Assembly (NCBI RefSeq): GCF_000478605.2
Contig: NZ_ASHX02000001.1
Location: 2,023,895-2,087,894, forward strand
Direction of reading: 5' to 3'
Origin: Streptomyces thermolilacinus SPC6
GTDB lineage: Bacteria > Actinomycetota > Actinomycetes > Streptomycetales > Streptomycetaceae
DNA: 64,000 bases
Each line of letters opens with the position of its first letter. The first letter of the stretch is position 1. Under the pieces are notes generated by a model. The model had not been told where the DNA came from. It ran no database searches and saw only the letters and a program-made list of their open reading frames with translations. The position numbers and the translations under genes were made by a program. This document shows, piece after piece, positions 51,579-60,439 of this stretch.

Positions 51579-53759
51579 TCAGTCGTCGCCTTCACTGTCC
51601 GCCCGGTCCTCACCTGCGCAGATGGCGAGGACGTCCGTTCCGAAACGGTTCAGCTTGCGGATGCCCACGCCGGGGATCGCGGCCAGCTCCGCGTCGGTCG
51701 AGGGAACGGTCTCCGCGATGGCGATGAGGGTCTTCTCGGTGAAGACGCAGTAGTCGGGCTGCCCCAGTCGGCGGGCCTGGGCGGCGCGCCACTCGAGGAG
51801 GCGCCCGTACAGGCCCTCGTCCATCTCCGAGGGGCAGTCCTCGCAGCGCATCAGCTTCATCTCGCCCGCGGCCGTGAGTGTCGTGCCGCACACACGGCAG
51901 CGGACCGGGCCTCGGGCGCGCCGGGTGCGGGCGGGTCCGGCGGCGCGCTCGACGCCGCCGGACGCGCGGACGGTTCGCGCGGTGGGGCTGCCGCTGCCGG
52001 GGCGCAGGCCCTTCAGGAAACGGGACGGCTCGCGGTGGGGCCGGCCGCCGGGCGAGCGGGACAGGGACCACGACAGGCCCAGGTGGCGGCGGGCGCGGGT
52101 GACGCCGACGTAGAGGAGTCGCCGCTCCTCCTCTATCTGCTCGTCGGTCCGGGCGTACGTGATGGGGAGGGTGCCGTCGGTGAGGCCGACGAGGAACACG
52201 GCGTCCCATTCGAGGCCCTTCGCCGCGTGGAGGGAGGCGAGGGTGACGCCCTGGACGGTGGGGGCGTGCTGGGCGGCGGCGCGCTCGTCCAGTTCGGTGA
52301 CGAGGTCGGCGAGGCTGGCGGCGGGGCGGGCGCGGGCGAGGTCCTCGGCGAGGCGGACGAGCGCGGCGAGAGACTCCCAGCGGTCACGGGCGGCGCCGGA
52401 GCCGGTGGGGGGTTCGGTGGTCCAGCCCTTGGTGGACAGGACGGCGCGGACCTGGGAGGGCAGGTCCACCACATCGTCGAGGAGGGGGTCGTTCGCGCCG
52501 AAGCGGGCCGCGCTGCGCAGGGCGGCGCCGGCCTCCCGTACCTCCTGGCGTTCGAAGAACCGCTCGGCGCCGCGGAGCTGGTAGGGGACTCCGGCGTCGG
52601 CGAGGGCCTGTTCGTAGATCTCGGACTGGGCGTTGACGCGGTAGAGCACGGCGATCTCGCCCGCGGGGACGCCGGAGGCGATGAGGTCGCGGATGCGGCG
52701 GGCGGTTCCCTCGGCTTCGGTGGGTTCGTCGCCGTACTCGATGTAGACGGGCTCGGGCCCGGGGTCGCGCTGGGAGACCAGTTCCAGCCGGTGGTCGGCG
52801 GCGCGGCCGCTCGCCTGGGCGAGGAGGCCGTTGGCGAGGTGGACGACCTGCGGGGTGGAGCGGTAGTCGCGGACGAGTTTGACGACGGTCGCGTGGGGGT
52901 GGCGGGTGCGGAAGTCCAGGAGGTAGTCGGGGGTGGCGCCGGTGAAGGAGTAGATCGTCTGGCTGGCGTCGCCGACGACGCAGAGGCTGTCGCGGTCGCC
53001 GAGCCACAGGTCGAGGAGGCGCTGCTGGAGGGGTGAGACGTCCTGGTACTCGTCCACCACGAAGTGCTGGTACTGGCGGCGGATCTGCTCGGCGATGTCG
53101 TGGCGGTCCTGGAGGATGCCGACGGTGAGCAGCAGGACGTCCTCGAAGTCGAGGACGTCGCGCTCCCGCTTGAGCTGCTCGTACATGGCGTAGATCTGGC
53201 TGGTTTCCGCCGGGTCGCGGGGGGCGTCGCGCTGGGCCTTGGCGACGGCAGCGGGGTAGTCGGCGGGGACGGTTTGGGTGACCTTCGCCCATTCGATCTC
53301 GGAGGTGACGTCGCGCAGCTCCGTGCGGTCGAGGCGGATGCGGCAGCGGGTGGCGGCGTCGGCGACGAGCTGGGCCTTGCGGTCGATGAGGCGGGGCAGG
53401 TCGCCGCCGACGGCTTTCGGCCAGAAGTACTGGAGCTGTCGGAGGGCCGCCGAGTGGAAGGTGCGGGCCTGGACGCCTCCGGCGCCGAGCTGGCGGAGGC
53501 GGCCGCGCATCTCGCCCGCGGCGCGGTTGGTGAACGTGACGGCGAGCACGCTGGCGGGCTGGAGGATGCCGGCGCGGACCCCGTAGGCGATGCGGTGGGT
53601 GATCGCCCGGGTCTTGCCCGTGCCGGCGCCGGCCAGGACGCATACGGGGCCGTGCAGGGCCGTCGCCACCTCGCGCTGCTCGGGGTCGAGCCCGTCGAGC
53701 ACCGCGTCCGCCGAGTCGGGGACCTGCGGGAAGAGGGTGGAGTGCGTCGCTGGTGTCAC
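51579..53759 (-). CDS. uvrD2: UvrD2-type ATP-dependent DNA helicase with HRDC domain
   Basis: A 726-residue superfamily-1 helicase. Walker A is LAGAGTGKT (residues 42-50), Walker B VVDEYQD, motif III SQTIYSFTG-like and motif VI VGVTRARRHLGL. After the motor come a tetracysteine segment (CRVCG...CEDCP) and a C-terminal HRDC domain (LLEWRAAQARRLGQPDYCVF), the layout of mycobacterial UvrD2. GTG at 53759. Its roles are in DNA repair and genome maintenance. The whiB7 promoter follows its stop; mycoredoxin is divergent. Confidence 0.94.
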   Translation of the reverse strand: MTPATHSTLFPQVPDSADAVLDGLDPEQREVATALHGPVCVLAGAGTGKTRAITHRIAYGVRAGILQPASVLAVTFTNRAAGEMRGRLRQLGAGGVQARTFHSAALRQLQYFWPKAVGGDLPRLIDRKAQLVADAATRCRIRLDRTELRDVTSEIEWAKVTQTVPADYPAAVAKAQRDAPRDPAETSQIYAMYEQLKRERDVLDFEDVLLLTVGILQDRHDIAEQIRRQYQHFVVDEYQDVSPLQQRLLDLWLGDRDSLCVVGDASQTIYSFTGATPDYLLDFRTRHPHATVVKLVRDYRSTPQVVHLANGLLAQASGRAADHRLELVSQRDPGPEPVYIEYGDEPTEAEGTARRIRDLIASGVPAGEIAVLYRVNAQSEIYEQALADAGVPYQLRGAERFFERQEVREAGAALRSAARFGANDPLLDDVVDLPSQVRAVLSTKGWTTEPPTGSGAARDRWESLAALVRLAEDLARARPAASLADLVTELDERAAAQHAPTVQGVTLASLHAAKGLEWDAVFLVGLTDGTLPITYARTDEQIEEERRLLYVGVTRARRHLGLSWSLSRSPGGRPHREPSRFLKGLRPGSGSPTARTVRASGGVERAAGPARTRRARGPVRCRVCGTTLTAAGEMKLMRCEDCPSEMDEGLYGRLLEWRAAQARRLGQPDYCVFTEKTLIAIAETVPSTDAELAAIPGVGIRKLNRFGTDVLAICAGEDRADSEGDD

Positions 53760-53835
53760 CCTGCCATGCTGCCAGGTCGGCGGGGCGGGCCGTGCCGGTC
53801 GTCCACAGGGGTGGGGCGCCGGTCATACCGGGGTG

Positions 53836-53863
53836 GGGAATGCGGGGACGGTCGGCGTACGTT
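53836..53863 (+). promoter_or_regulatory. Sigma-R promoter of the mycoredoxin gene
   Basis: GGGAAT (53836-53841) and GTT (53861-53863) are separated by 19 bases, within the accepted spacing for sigma-R. It lies about 60 bases upstream of the mycoredoxin start. Confidence 0.8.
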
Positions 53864-53923
53864 CTCCCGGGTGCGATCAGGCACTCCAGCCACACTCCAG
53901 TCATCCGAGGAGCGGAAGAGACG

Positions 53924-54181
53924 ATGCAGGGAACTGTGACGATGTACAGCACGACCTGGTGCGGGTACTGCCGGCGGCTCAAGAGCATGCTGGACCGCGA
54001 GGGCATCGCGTACACCGAGATCAACATCGAGCAGGACCCGGAGTCCGCCGCTTTCGTGGAGAAGGTCAACAACGGCAACCAGACGGTTCCGACCGTGCTC
54101 GTCACGCCGAACAGCGGCGGCGAGAACGTCGTGATGACCAACCCGAGCCTGATGCAGGTGCAGCAGGCGCTCGCCAGCTGA
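53924..54181 (+). CDS. mrx1: Mycoredoxin (glutaredoxin-like thiol oxidoreductase)
   Basis: An 85-residue thioredoxin-fold protein with the active-site WCGYC near residue 12-16 and the cis-Pro loop NQTVPTVLV. Mycoredoxins reduce mycothiol mixed disulphides in actinomycetes. ATG at 53924 follows GAGGAGCGGAAGAG. Its sigma-R promoter places it in the same thiol-stress regulon as sigR-rsrA in this window. Divergent from uvrD2 and convergent with nudC. Confidence 0.94.
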   Translation: MQGTVTMYSTTWCGYCRRLKSMLDREGIAYTEINIEQDPESAAFVEKVNNGNQTVPTVLVTPNSGGENVVMTNPSLMQVQQALAS

Positions 54182-54222
54182 ACCCTCTAGCGCGTCGCGC
54201 GGCCCGGCCCCGGGCGGCGGCG

Positions 54223-54274
54223 CCCGTACGCGAACGCCCCCACCGGTGGACCGGTGGGGGCGTTCGCGTACGGG
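54223..54274. terminator. Very strong bidirectional terminator between mrx1 and nudC
   Basis: A perfect 24-base inverted repeat (CCCGTACGCGAACGCCCCCA and on) with only a TGGA loop, placed exactly between two convergent genes. The longest perfect stem seen in the window. Confidence 0.92.
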
Positions 54275-54280
54275 GGCCGG

Positions 54281-55228
54281 TCAGCCGATGCCGCCGGGTC
54301 TGGGCAGCGGCTTGCCGTACCACATCTCGATCAGGTGGGTGGCGATGGAGATGCCGTACGGCGGGAGGACCTCGCCGGAGTCGAAGGCGGCGGTCAGCTC
54401 GTCGCGGGAGAACCAGCGGGCCTCCTCGATCTCGTCGCCGTCCACCTCGATGTGGGGCGACGTGGCACGGGCCATGAACCCGAGCATCAGGCTGGACGGG
54501 AACGGCCACGGCTGGCTGGCGACGTACCGGACCTCGCCGACCGTGACACCGGCCTCCTCGTACACCTCGCGGACCACGGACTGCTCGATGGACTCGCCCG
54601 GCTCGACGAACCCGGCGAGCGTCGAGAAGCGGCCCTCGGGCCAGTGCACCTGCCGGCCGAGCAGCGCCCGGTCCTGGTCGTCGGTGACCAGCATGATCAC
54701 TGCGGGGTCGGTGCGCGGGTAGTGCTCGGCGCCGCAGGCCGGGCAGCGGCGGACGTGGCCCGCGGCGGCGATGACGGTGCGCTCGCCGCAGCGGGAGCAG
54801 AAGCGGTGGAGGCGCTGCCAGTTCTCCAGGGCGACCGCGTGGACCATCAGGGCTGCGTCGCGGCTGTCGAGCAGCAGTCCGGCCTCGCGCAGCCCGGCGG
54901 GGCGCGCGGACTGGTCCATGCGGCCGGGCAGCGAGTCCTTTTGGAGCGCGAAGTAGCTGACCCCGTCGCCGTCGGTGCCGAGGAAGTAGCGGTGCGTCTC
55001 GGTGGGGGGTGCCTCGAAGGCGGGGGTCATGACCAGTTCGGTGCGCCCGTCGGGGGTGTCGTCGACGAGCACCTGGCCACCCGACACGACGAAGACGCGC
55101 GTGGTCGGGTGGCTCCACGCCGCCGCGAGCCACGCCTCGTCGAGGCGGTGGTGGGCGGCACGGTCGATACCGCTCGGGGCGGTGAAGCCGATCGGGCGGG
55201 GACCGGCCTCGTTGCTGATGGTGCTCAC
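54281..55228 (-). CDS. nudC: NADH pyrophosphatase / RNA NAD-decapping Nudix hydrolase
   Basis: A 315-residue NudC. The zinc ribbon CSRCG...CPACG is followed by the Nudix box GFVEPGESIEQSVVREVYEE and the NADH-specific motif SQPWPFPSS, a combination unique to NudC. It cleaves NAD(H) to NMN and AMP and can remove 5' NAD caps from RNA. GTG at 55228 has GTTGGAAG upstream. It is probably co-transcribed with the following M20 gene upstream on the strand (gap 47 bases). Confidence 0.96.
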   Translation of the reverse strand: MSTISNEAGPRPIGFTAPSGIDRAAHHRLDEAWLAAAWSHPTTRVFVVSGGQVLVDDTPDGRTELVMTPAFEAPPTETHRYFLGTDGDGVSYFALQKDSLPGRMDQSARPAGLREAGLLLDSRDAALMVHAVALENWQRLHRFCSRCGERTVIAAAGHVRRCPACGAEHYPRTDPAVIMLVTDDQDRALLGRQVHWPEGRFSTLAGFVEPGESIEQSVVREVYEEAGVTVGEVRYVASQPWPFPSSLMLGFMARATSPHIEVDGDEIEEARWFSRDELTAAFDSGEVLPPYGISIATHLIEMWYGKPLPRPGGIG

Positions 55229-55275
55229 TGTTGCTTCCAACTCCCCCGGGTGTCTGGGTGTCTGTTCAGCGTCGT

Positions 55276-56694
55276 TCAGCGTCGTGTTCGGCGGAGCGCG
55301 GCGGCAAGCTCGCCCCACAGGTGGGCGGTGGCCTCCACGCCCTTCAGCAGCAGGTCCAGCTCGACCTTCTCGTTCGGCGCGTGCCAGCCGTCGGACGGTA
55401 CGGAGATGCCGAGGAACAGCACGGGCGCGGCCAGCACGTCCTGGAGGTCGGCGGCGGGGCCCGAGCCGCCTTCGCGCGTGTAGCGGATCTTCGCGCCGTC
55501 GAAGGCGAGGCTCATGGAGCGGGCGACGGCCTGGAGCGCCGGGTGGCCGAGCGGCGTGAGGCAGGGCCGGGTGGCCGCCCCGAAGGTGATCTTGTGACGG
55601 ATGCCGGAGGGGACGCGGGCGGCGACCCAGTCCCGTACGGACTGCTCGATCCGGTCCGGGTCCTGGCCCGCGACGAGGCGGAACGACAGCTTCAGCTGCG
55701 CGGTTGACGGAATGATCGTCTTGCCGCCGGGGCCCTGGTAGCCGCCGCCGATGCCGTTGACCTCGGCGGTGGGGCGGGCCCAGACGCGCTCCAGGGTGGA
55801 GTGGCCGGCCTCGCCGAGCGTGCCGTGCGAGCGGGCGGTGGCGAGCCACGCGGCCTCGTCGAACGGCAGCTCCGCGATGAGGGCCCGCTCGGCGTCGGTG
55901 AGCTCGGCGACGCCGTCGTAGAAGCCGGGGACGGTGACGCGTTCGTCCTCGTCGTGCAGGGCGGCGACGAGGCGGGCGGCGACCGTGGCCGGGTTGGGGA
56001 CGGCTCCGCCGAAGGAGCCGGAGTGGATGTCCTGGTCGGGGCCGTACAGCTCGATCTCGCAGTCGGCGAGGCCGCGCATGCCGGTGCAGACCGTGGGGGT
56101 CGTCTCGGACCACATGCCGGTGTCGGAGACGATCACGGCGTCGGCGGCGAGGCGGTCGCGGCGCTCCTCGACCAGGGCGCGGAAGTGGGCGGACCCCGAC
56201 TCCTCCTCGCCCTCCACGAGCAGCTTCAGCGTGACGGCCGGGGTGGTGCGGCCGGTGAGGTCGAGGTGGGCGCGGACGCCGAGGGTGTGGAAGAACACCT
56301 GGCCCTTGTCGTCGGCCGCCCCGCGCGCGTAGAGCCGGTTGTCGCGGATGACCGGCTCGAACGGGTCGGTGTGCCAGCCGTCCTCGCGGGCGGCGGGCTG
56401 CACGTCGTGATGGCCGTAGACGAGGACGGTGGGGGCGTCCGGGTCGGCGGAGGGCCACTCCGCGTACACGGCGGGGGCGCCGTCCGTCTCCCAGACCTCC
56501 GTGACGGGGAAGCCGGTCCGGGCGAGCTGGGCGGCGAGCCACTCGGCGCTGCGCCGGACATCCGGGGCGTGCTCGGGCTGGGCGGAGACGGAGGGGATGC
56601 GCAGCCACTCGGCGAGGTCGTCGAGGAAGGCGGCGCGGTGCTGCTCTATGTACTTCCGTACGGTCTGGACGGCGCTGTCCGGGGTGTCGCTCAT
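55276..56694 (-). CDS. M20-family dipeptidase
   Basis: A 472-residue zinc peptidase. Metal-binding motifs: VLVYGHHDVQPA (His and Asp), RGAADDKGQVF (bridging Asp), LVEGEEESGS (catalytic Glu and ligand Glu) and VSDTGMW. A lid domain is inserted from ~residue 210 to 330. The family hydrolyses dipeptides or N-acyl amino acids; exact substrate unknown. ATG at 56694; the frame extends upstream without conservation. Adjacent to adnB (10-base gap), same strand. Confidence 0.93.
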   Translation of the reverse strand: MSDTPDSAVQTVRKYIEQHRAAFLDDLAEWLRIPSVSAQPEHAPDVRRSAEWLAAQLARTGFPVTEVWETDGAPAVYAEWPSADPDAPTVLVYGHHDVQPAAREDGWHTDPFEPVIRDNRLYARGAADDKGQVFFHTLGVRAHLDLTGRTTPAVTLKLLVEGEEESGSAHFRALVEERRDRLAADAVIVSDTGMWSETTPTVCTGMRGLADCEIELYGPDQDIHSGSFGGAVPNPATVAARLVAALHDEDERVTVPGFYDGVAELTDAERALIAELPFDEAAWLATARSHGTLGEAGHSTLERVWARPTAEVNGIGGGYQGPGGKTIIPSTAQLKLSFRLVAGQDPDRIEQSVRDWVAARVPSGIRHKITFGAATRPCLTPLGHPALQAVARSMSLAFDGAKIRYTREGGSGPAADLQDVLAAPVLFLGISVPSDGWHAPNEKVELDLLLKGVEATAHLWGELAAALRRTRR

Positions 56695-56704
56695 GCTCCT
56701 GAGC

Positions 56705-59700
56705 CTATCCGGCGGGGGTGGGTGTGCCGTCGGCCGTCTCACCGAGGAGGACCCGCTCGATGTCCGCCCGGCCGGGCAGCGCTTCGGGGCGTACGACCTC
56801 GCCGGTGCGGACGTAGACGAACGCGGCGGTGACGGCGTCGAGGGGCAGTCCGTGCAGCTCGGCCCAGGCGAGCCGGTACACGGCGAGCTGGAGCGGGTCG
56901 CCGGTGCGGTGGCGGCTGGTCTTCCAGTCCACGATCTCGTACGTGCCGGTGGCGGGGTCGTGGTAGACGGCGTCGATCCGGCCGCGGACGACCCGGCCCG
57001 CGAGCGTGATCTGGAAGGGGGCCTCCACGCGGTACGGGGTGCGATGGGCGTAGGGCGTGTTCTCGAACGCCTCCTTGAGGGCGGCCAGGTCCCGCTCGTC
57101 GGTGATCTCCGGCTCGTCCGCGTACACCTCGCCGCCGGGCAGCTCGTCGGGGCCGAGCATGGGCAGCGGCAGCTCCTCGAAGCGGGACTCCACCCAGGCG
57201 TGGAAGCGCGTGCCGCGACGGGCGGCGGGCTGCGGCGGGCGGGGCATGGGGCGGGCCAGCTCCGCCGCGAAGCCGTCCGGATCGGCGGCGAGGCGCAGCA
57301 GCTGGGACGCGGAGAGGGAGGCGGGCAGGGGCACGTCGCGCGTGGTGGCGCGAGCGCGCAGCAGCTCCCCGGTGAGCGCGTCCAGGTCGCGGTCCCAGGA
57401 GGCGACGGTGCGGGCCTCCTCGGGGGTGAGGTGGTCGGTGGGGGTGGCCGGGCCGGCTGCGGGGTCGGCGGGGGTCGCCGGGTCGGCCCCGGCGTCGGCG
57501 GGGGCGGGGCGCTGGTGCGGGACGGCCTGCGGGGGCAGGGTGGGCGCCGGGGCGTCCCCGTGCGGCGCGGGATCGCCCGCGGCGGGCGACTCCGCGGCGG
57601 GGGACTCCGGGGCAGGGGGCTTCCCGGACGTGCCGGGCGGGCCCGGGTGGTCGTGCGCGGAGGCGTCGGCGGGGGCCGGGACGTGCGGCTCGTACGGGGC
57701 GGGGCCGGGGGCCTCGTCGGGCGGGGGCGCGTCGTAGTCGTCGTAGGCGTGCTCGGGCGGGACGTCGTCGGGCCAGGGGGCGTCCAGGTCGTCCGGCCAC
57801 AGCGGCTCGTCGGGGGCCTCAGGGTCCTCGGCGTAGGCGGGGGCCGGGTAGGCGGGCGGGTTCTCGAGGTACGCCAGGACCGTCCTCGCGGCGGTGCGGC
57901 GGCGCTCCAGCGAGTCGGGGTCGAGGGGCAGGGGCCACGCCTGCTCCTGGGCGGCGGCCTGGAGCGCCGGGTTCTCGGCGTCCTCGTCGGGCTCGTCGGC
58001 CCACGCCTCGATCTCCCCGTGCCCTGCCGCGCAGTGGTCGTACAGGGCGTGCAGGAAGTCCGAGGGGCCTCGGCGGCGCTTCTGGGAGGGGCCCCACCAG
58101 TGGCCGGAGCCGAGCAGCACCGAGCGGGGGCGGGTGAACGTCACATAGCCGAGGCGCAGCTCCTCGGTGTGCTGGTGGTCGCGCATGGCGTCCTTGAAGG
58201 CCTTCAGCGACGCGGCGTCCCAGGTGTCGATCGCGGGCAGCGTGTCGGCGTCGCCGCGCAGCGCGTGCGGCAGGACCTGCGGCTGGGCCGTCCACGCCTC
58301 GCGCGCCCTGCTGCTGGGGAACTGGCCGGTGACCAGGCCGGGGACGGCGACGACGTCCCACTCCAGGCCCTTCGACTTGTGCGCGGTGAGGACCTTCACG
58401 GTGTTCTCGCCGCCGGGCAGGGCGTTGTCGAGGCCCTTCTCGTACTGGGCGGCCGTGCGCAGGAAGCCGAGGAACGCCAGGAGGGTGGCCTCGCCGTCGA
58501 GGGACGCGAAGCGGGCGGCGATGTCCAGGAAGTTCGACAGGGTCTCGCGGCGGCGGGCCGCCAGGGCGTGCGGCGAAGCGGAGAGCTCGACCTCCAGGCC
58601 GGTGGTGGCGAGTATCCGGTGCAGGACGTCCATCAGCGGGTCGGCCAGCGAGCGCCGCAGGTCGCGCAGCTCCGCGGCGAGGCGGGCGAACCGGAGGCGG
58701 GCCTCCGCCGAGAACGGCAGCCCGTCGTCGTGGCCGCCGGTCTCCAGGAACGTGTCCAGCGCGTCCGCCAGGGAGATCACCTCGGCCGGGTCGACGCCCT
58801 CCACGGCAGCCGCGAGGCGCTCGTCCGCGTCGGCGGCCTCGTCCCCGGGACGGTCCACCAGCAGGCGGGCGCGGCGGCCGAGGAGGGCCAGGTCGCGGGC
58901 GCCGATCCGCCAGCGGGGGCCGGTGAGGAGCCGTACCAGCGAGGCGTTGGCGCCGGGGTCCTGGAGGACTTCGCACACGGCGACCAGGTCGGCGACCTCC
59001 GGCAGGTGCAGCAGCCCGGACAGGCCGACGACCTCCACGGGCACGTCACGCGCGACGAGGGCCGCCTGGATCTCCGGGAAGTCGGTGGCCGTGCGGCACA
59101 GGACGGCGATCTCGCCCGGCTCCTTGCCCGTGCGGACCAGGTGCGCGATGGAGTCCGCGAGCCAGGCGATCTCCTCGGCCTGCGTCGGCAGCAGCGCGAT
59201 CCGTACGACTCCGTCCCGTTCGGCGCCGGGGGCCGGCCGCAGCGCTTCCACGCCCTCGTGCATGGCGCGCAGGGGCTCGGCGAGGCCGTTGGCGAGCTGG
59301 AGGAGCCGCCCGCCGCTGCGGCGGTTCTCGCTGAGCGCGTACCGGGAGGCGGGGCGGCCGTCCGCGTACGGGAAGTGCTCGGGGAAGTCGTCCAGGTTCG
59401 CGACGGACGCGCCTCGCCAGCCGTAGATGGCCTGGCAGGGGTCGCCGACGGCGGTGACGGGATGGCCCGTGCCGCCGCCGAAGAGTCCGGACAGCAGGAG
59501 CCGCTGGGCGACTGACGTGTCCTGGTACTCGTCGAGGAGGACGACCCGGAACTCGTCGCGCAGCTGTGCGCCGACCTCGGGGCGGGTGAGGGCCAGCTCT
59601 GCGGAGAGGGCGATCTGGTCGCCGAAGTCCAGCAGGTCGCGCTCGCGCTTGGCGGCGCGGTAGCGGACGACCAGTCCGAGCAGTTCGCGACGGGCCGCGG

Positions 59701-60343
59701 AGGCTTCGGGGACCTTGCGGAGGTCGGCGTTGCTGAGGCGGGCCGAGGCGAGGGCGGTGAGCAGCGCGGAGTCGTACGAAAGGAGATCTTCGGGGCGGAC
59801 GAGGTGCTCGGCGAGCTCGGCGTCGAGGGCGAGGAGGTCGCTGACGAGGGTGGGGAAGGACCTGGTGAGCGCCGGATACGGACCGGGGGCCTCGCGCAGG
59901 ACGCGCGCGGCGAGCTGGAAGCGCGTGGCGTCGGCGAGGAGGCGGGCGGTGGGCTCCAGGCCGATGCGCAGGCCGTGGTCGGTGAGGAGCTGGCCGGCGA
60001 AGGCGTGGTACGTGGAGATGCGGGGCTCGCCGGGAGGGTTGTCGGGGTCGATGACGTCGGGGTCGGTGACGCCGGCGCGGACCAGGGCCGTGCGGACCCG
60101 CTCGGCGAGCTCGCCCGCCGCCTTGTTGGTGAAGGTCAGACCGAGGACCTGTTCGGGCGCGACCTGCCCCGTGCCGACCAGCCACACGACGCGGGCGGCC
60201 ATCACCGTCGTCTTCCCGGACCCGGCTCCGGCCACGATGACCTGCGGGGCGGGCGGCGCGGTGATGCAGGCCGTCTGCTCCGGGGTGAACGGGATGCCGA
60301 GCAGCTCCTTGAGCTGCTCGGGGTCGGTGATGCGTGCGGTCAC
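56705..60343 (-). CDS. adnB: AdnB, helicase-nuclease subunit
   Basis: A 1212-residue UvrD-like motor fused to a RecB-type nuclease. Walker A is VAGAGSGKT (residues 37-45), Walker B LLDEYQD, and the nuclease motif IVDWKTSRHRTGDPLQLAVY lies near the C-terminus. Between them is a ~160-residue low-complexity region rich in Pro, Ala, Asp and Glu. AdnAB is the actinobacterial dual-motor end-resecting nuclease that replaces RecBCD. GTG at 60343. Downstream of adnA in the same operon (96-base gap), as in mycobacteria. Confidence 0.94.
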   Translation of the reverse strand: MTARITDPEQLKELLGIPFTPEQTACITAPPAPQVIVAGAGSGKTTVMAARVVWLVGTGQVAPEQVLGLTFTNKAAGELAERVRTALVRAGVTDPDVIDPDNPPGEPRISTYHAFAGQLLTDHGLRIGLEPTARLLADATRFQLAARVLREAPGPYPALTRSFPTLVSDLLALDAELAEHLVRPEDLLSYDSALLTALASARLSNADLRKVPEASAARRELLGLVVRYRAAKRERDLLDFGDQIALSAELALTRPEVGAQLRDEFRVVLLDEYQDTSVAQRLLLSGLFGGGTGHPVTAVGDPCQAIYGWRGASVANLDDFPEHFPYADGRPASRYALSENRRSGGRLLQLANGLAEPLRAMHEGVEALRPAPGAERDGVVRIALLPTQAEEIAWLADSIAHLVRTGKEPGEIAVLCRTATDFPEIQAALVARDVPVEVVGLSGLLHLPEVADLVAVCEVLQDPGANASLVRLLTGPRWRIGARDLALLGRRARLLVDRPGDEAADADERLAAAVEGVDPAEVISLADALDTFLETGGHDDGLPFSAEARLRFARLAAELRDLRRSLADPLMDVLHRILATTGLEVELSASPHALAARRRETLSNFLDIAARFASLDGEATLLAFLGFLRTAAQYEKGLDNALPGGENTVKVLTAHKSKGLEWDVVAVPGLVTGQFPSSRAREAWTAQPQVLPHALRGDADTLPAIDTWDAASLKAFKDAMRDHQHTEELRLGYVTFTRPRSVLLGSGHWWGPSQKRRRGPSDFLHALYDHCAAGHGEIEAWADEPDEDAENPALQAAAQEQAWPLPLDPDSLERRRTAARTVLAYLENPPAYPAPAYAEDPEAPDEPLWPDDLDAPWPDDVPPEHAYDDYDAPPPDEAPGPAPYEPHVPAPADASAHDHPGPPGTSGKPPAPESPAAESPAAGDPAPHGDAPAPTLPPQAVPHQRPAPADAGADPATPADPAAGPATPTDHLTPEEARTVASWDRDLDALTGELLRARATTRDVPLPASLSASQLLRLAADPDGFAAELARPMPRPPQPAARRGTRFHAWVESRFEELPLPMLGPDELPGGEVYADEPEITDERDLAALKEAFENTPYAHRTPYRVEAPFQITLAGRVVRGRIDAVYHDPATGTYEIVDWKTSRHRTGDPLQLAVYRLAWAELHGLPLDAVTAAFVYVRTGEVVRPEALPGRADIERVLLGETADGTPTPAG

Positions 60344-60439
60344 TCGAAGAAGGCTAGCCGGGCGCGCTGACAGTCCGGGCAGCCTGTGGAAAACCCCTCA
60401 TTTCCCGCACCCGCGCCGCCCCGTCGCCTGTGCCCGGGG

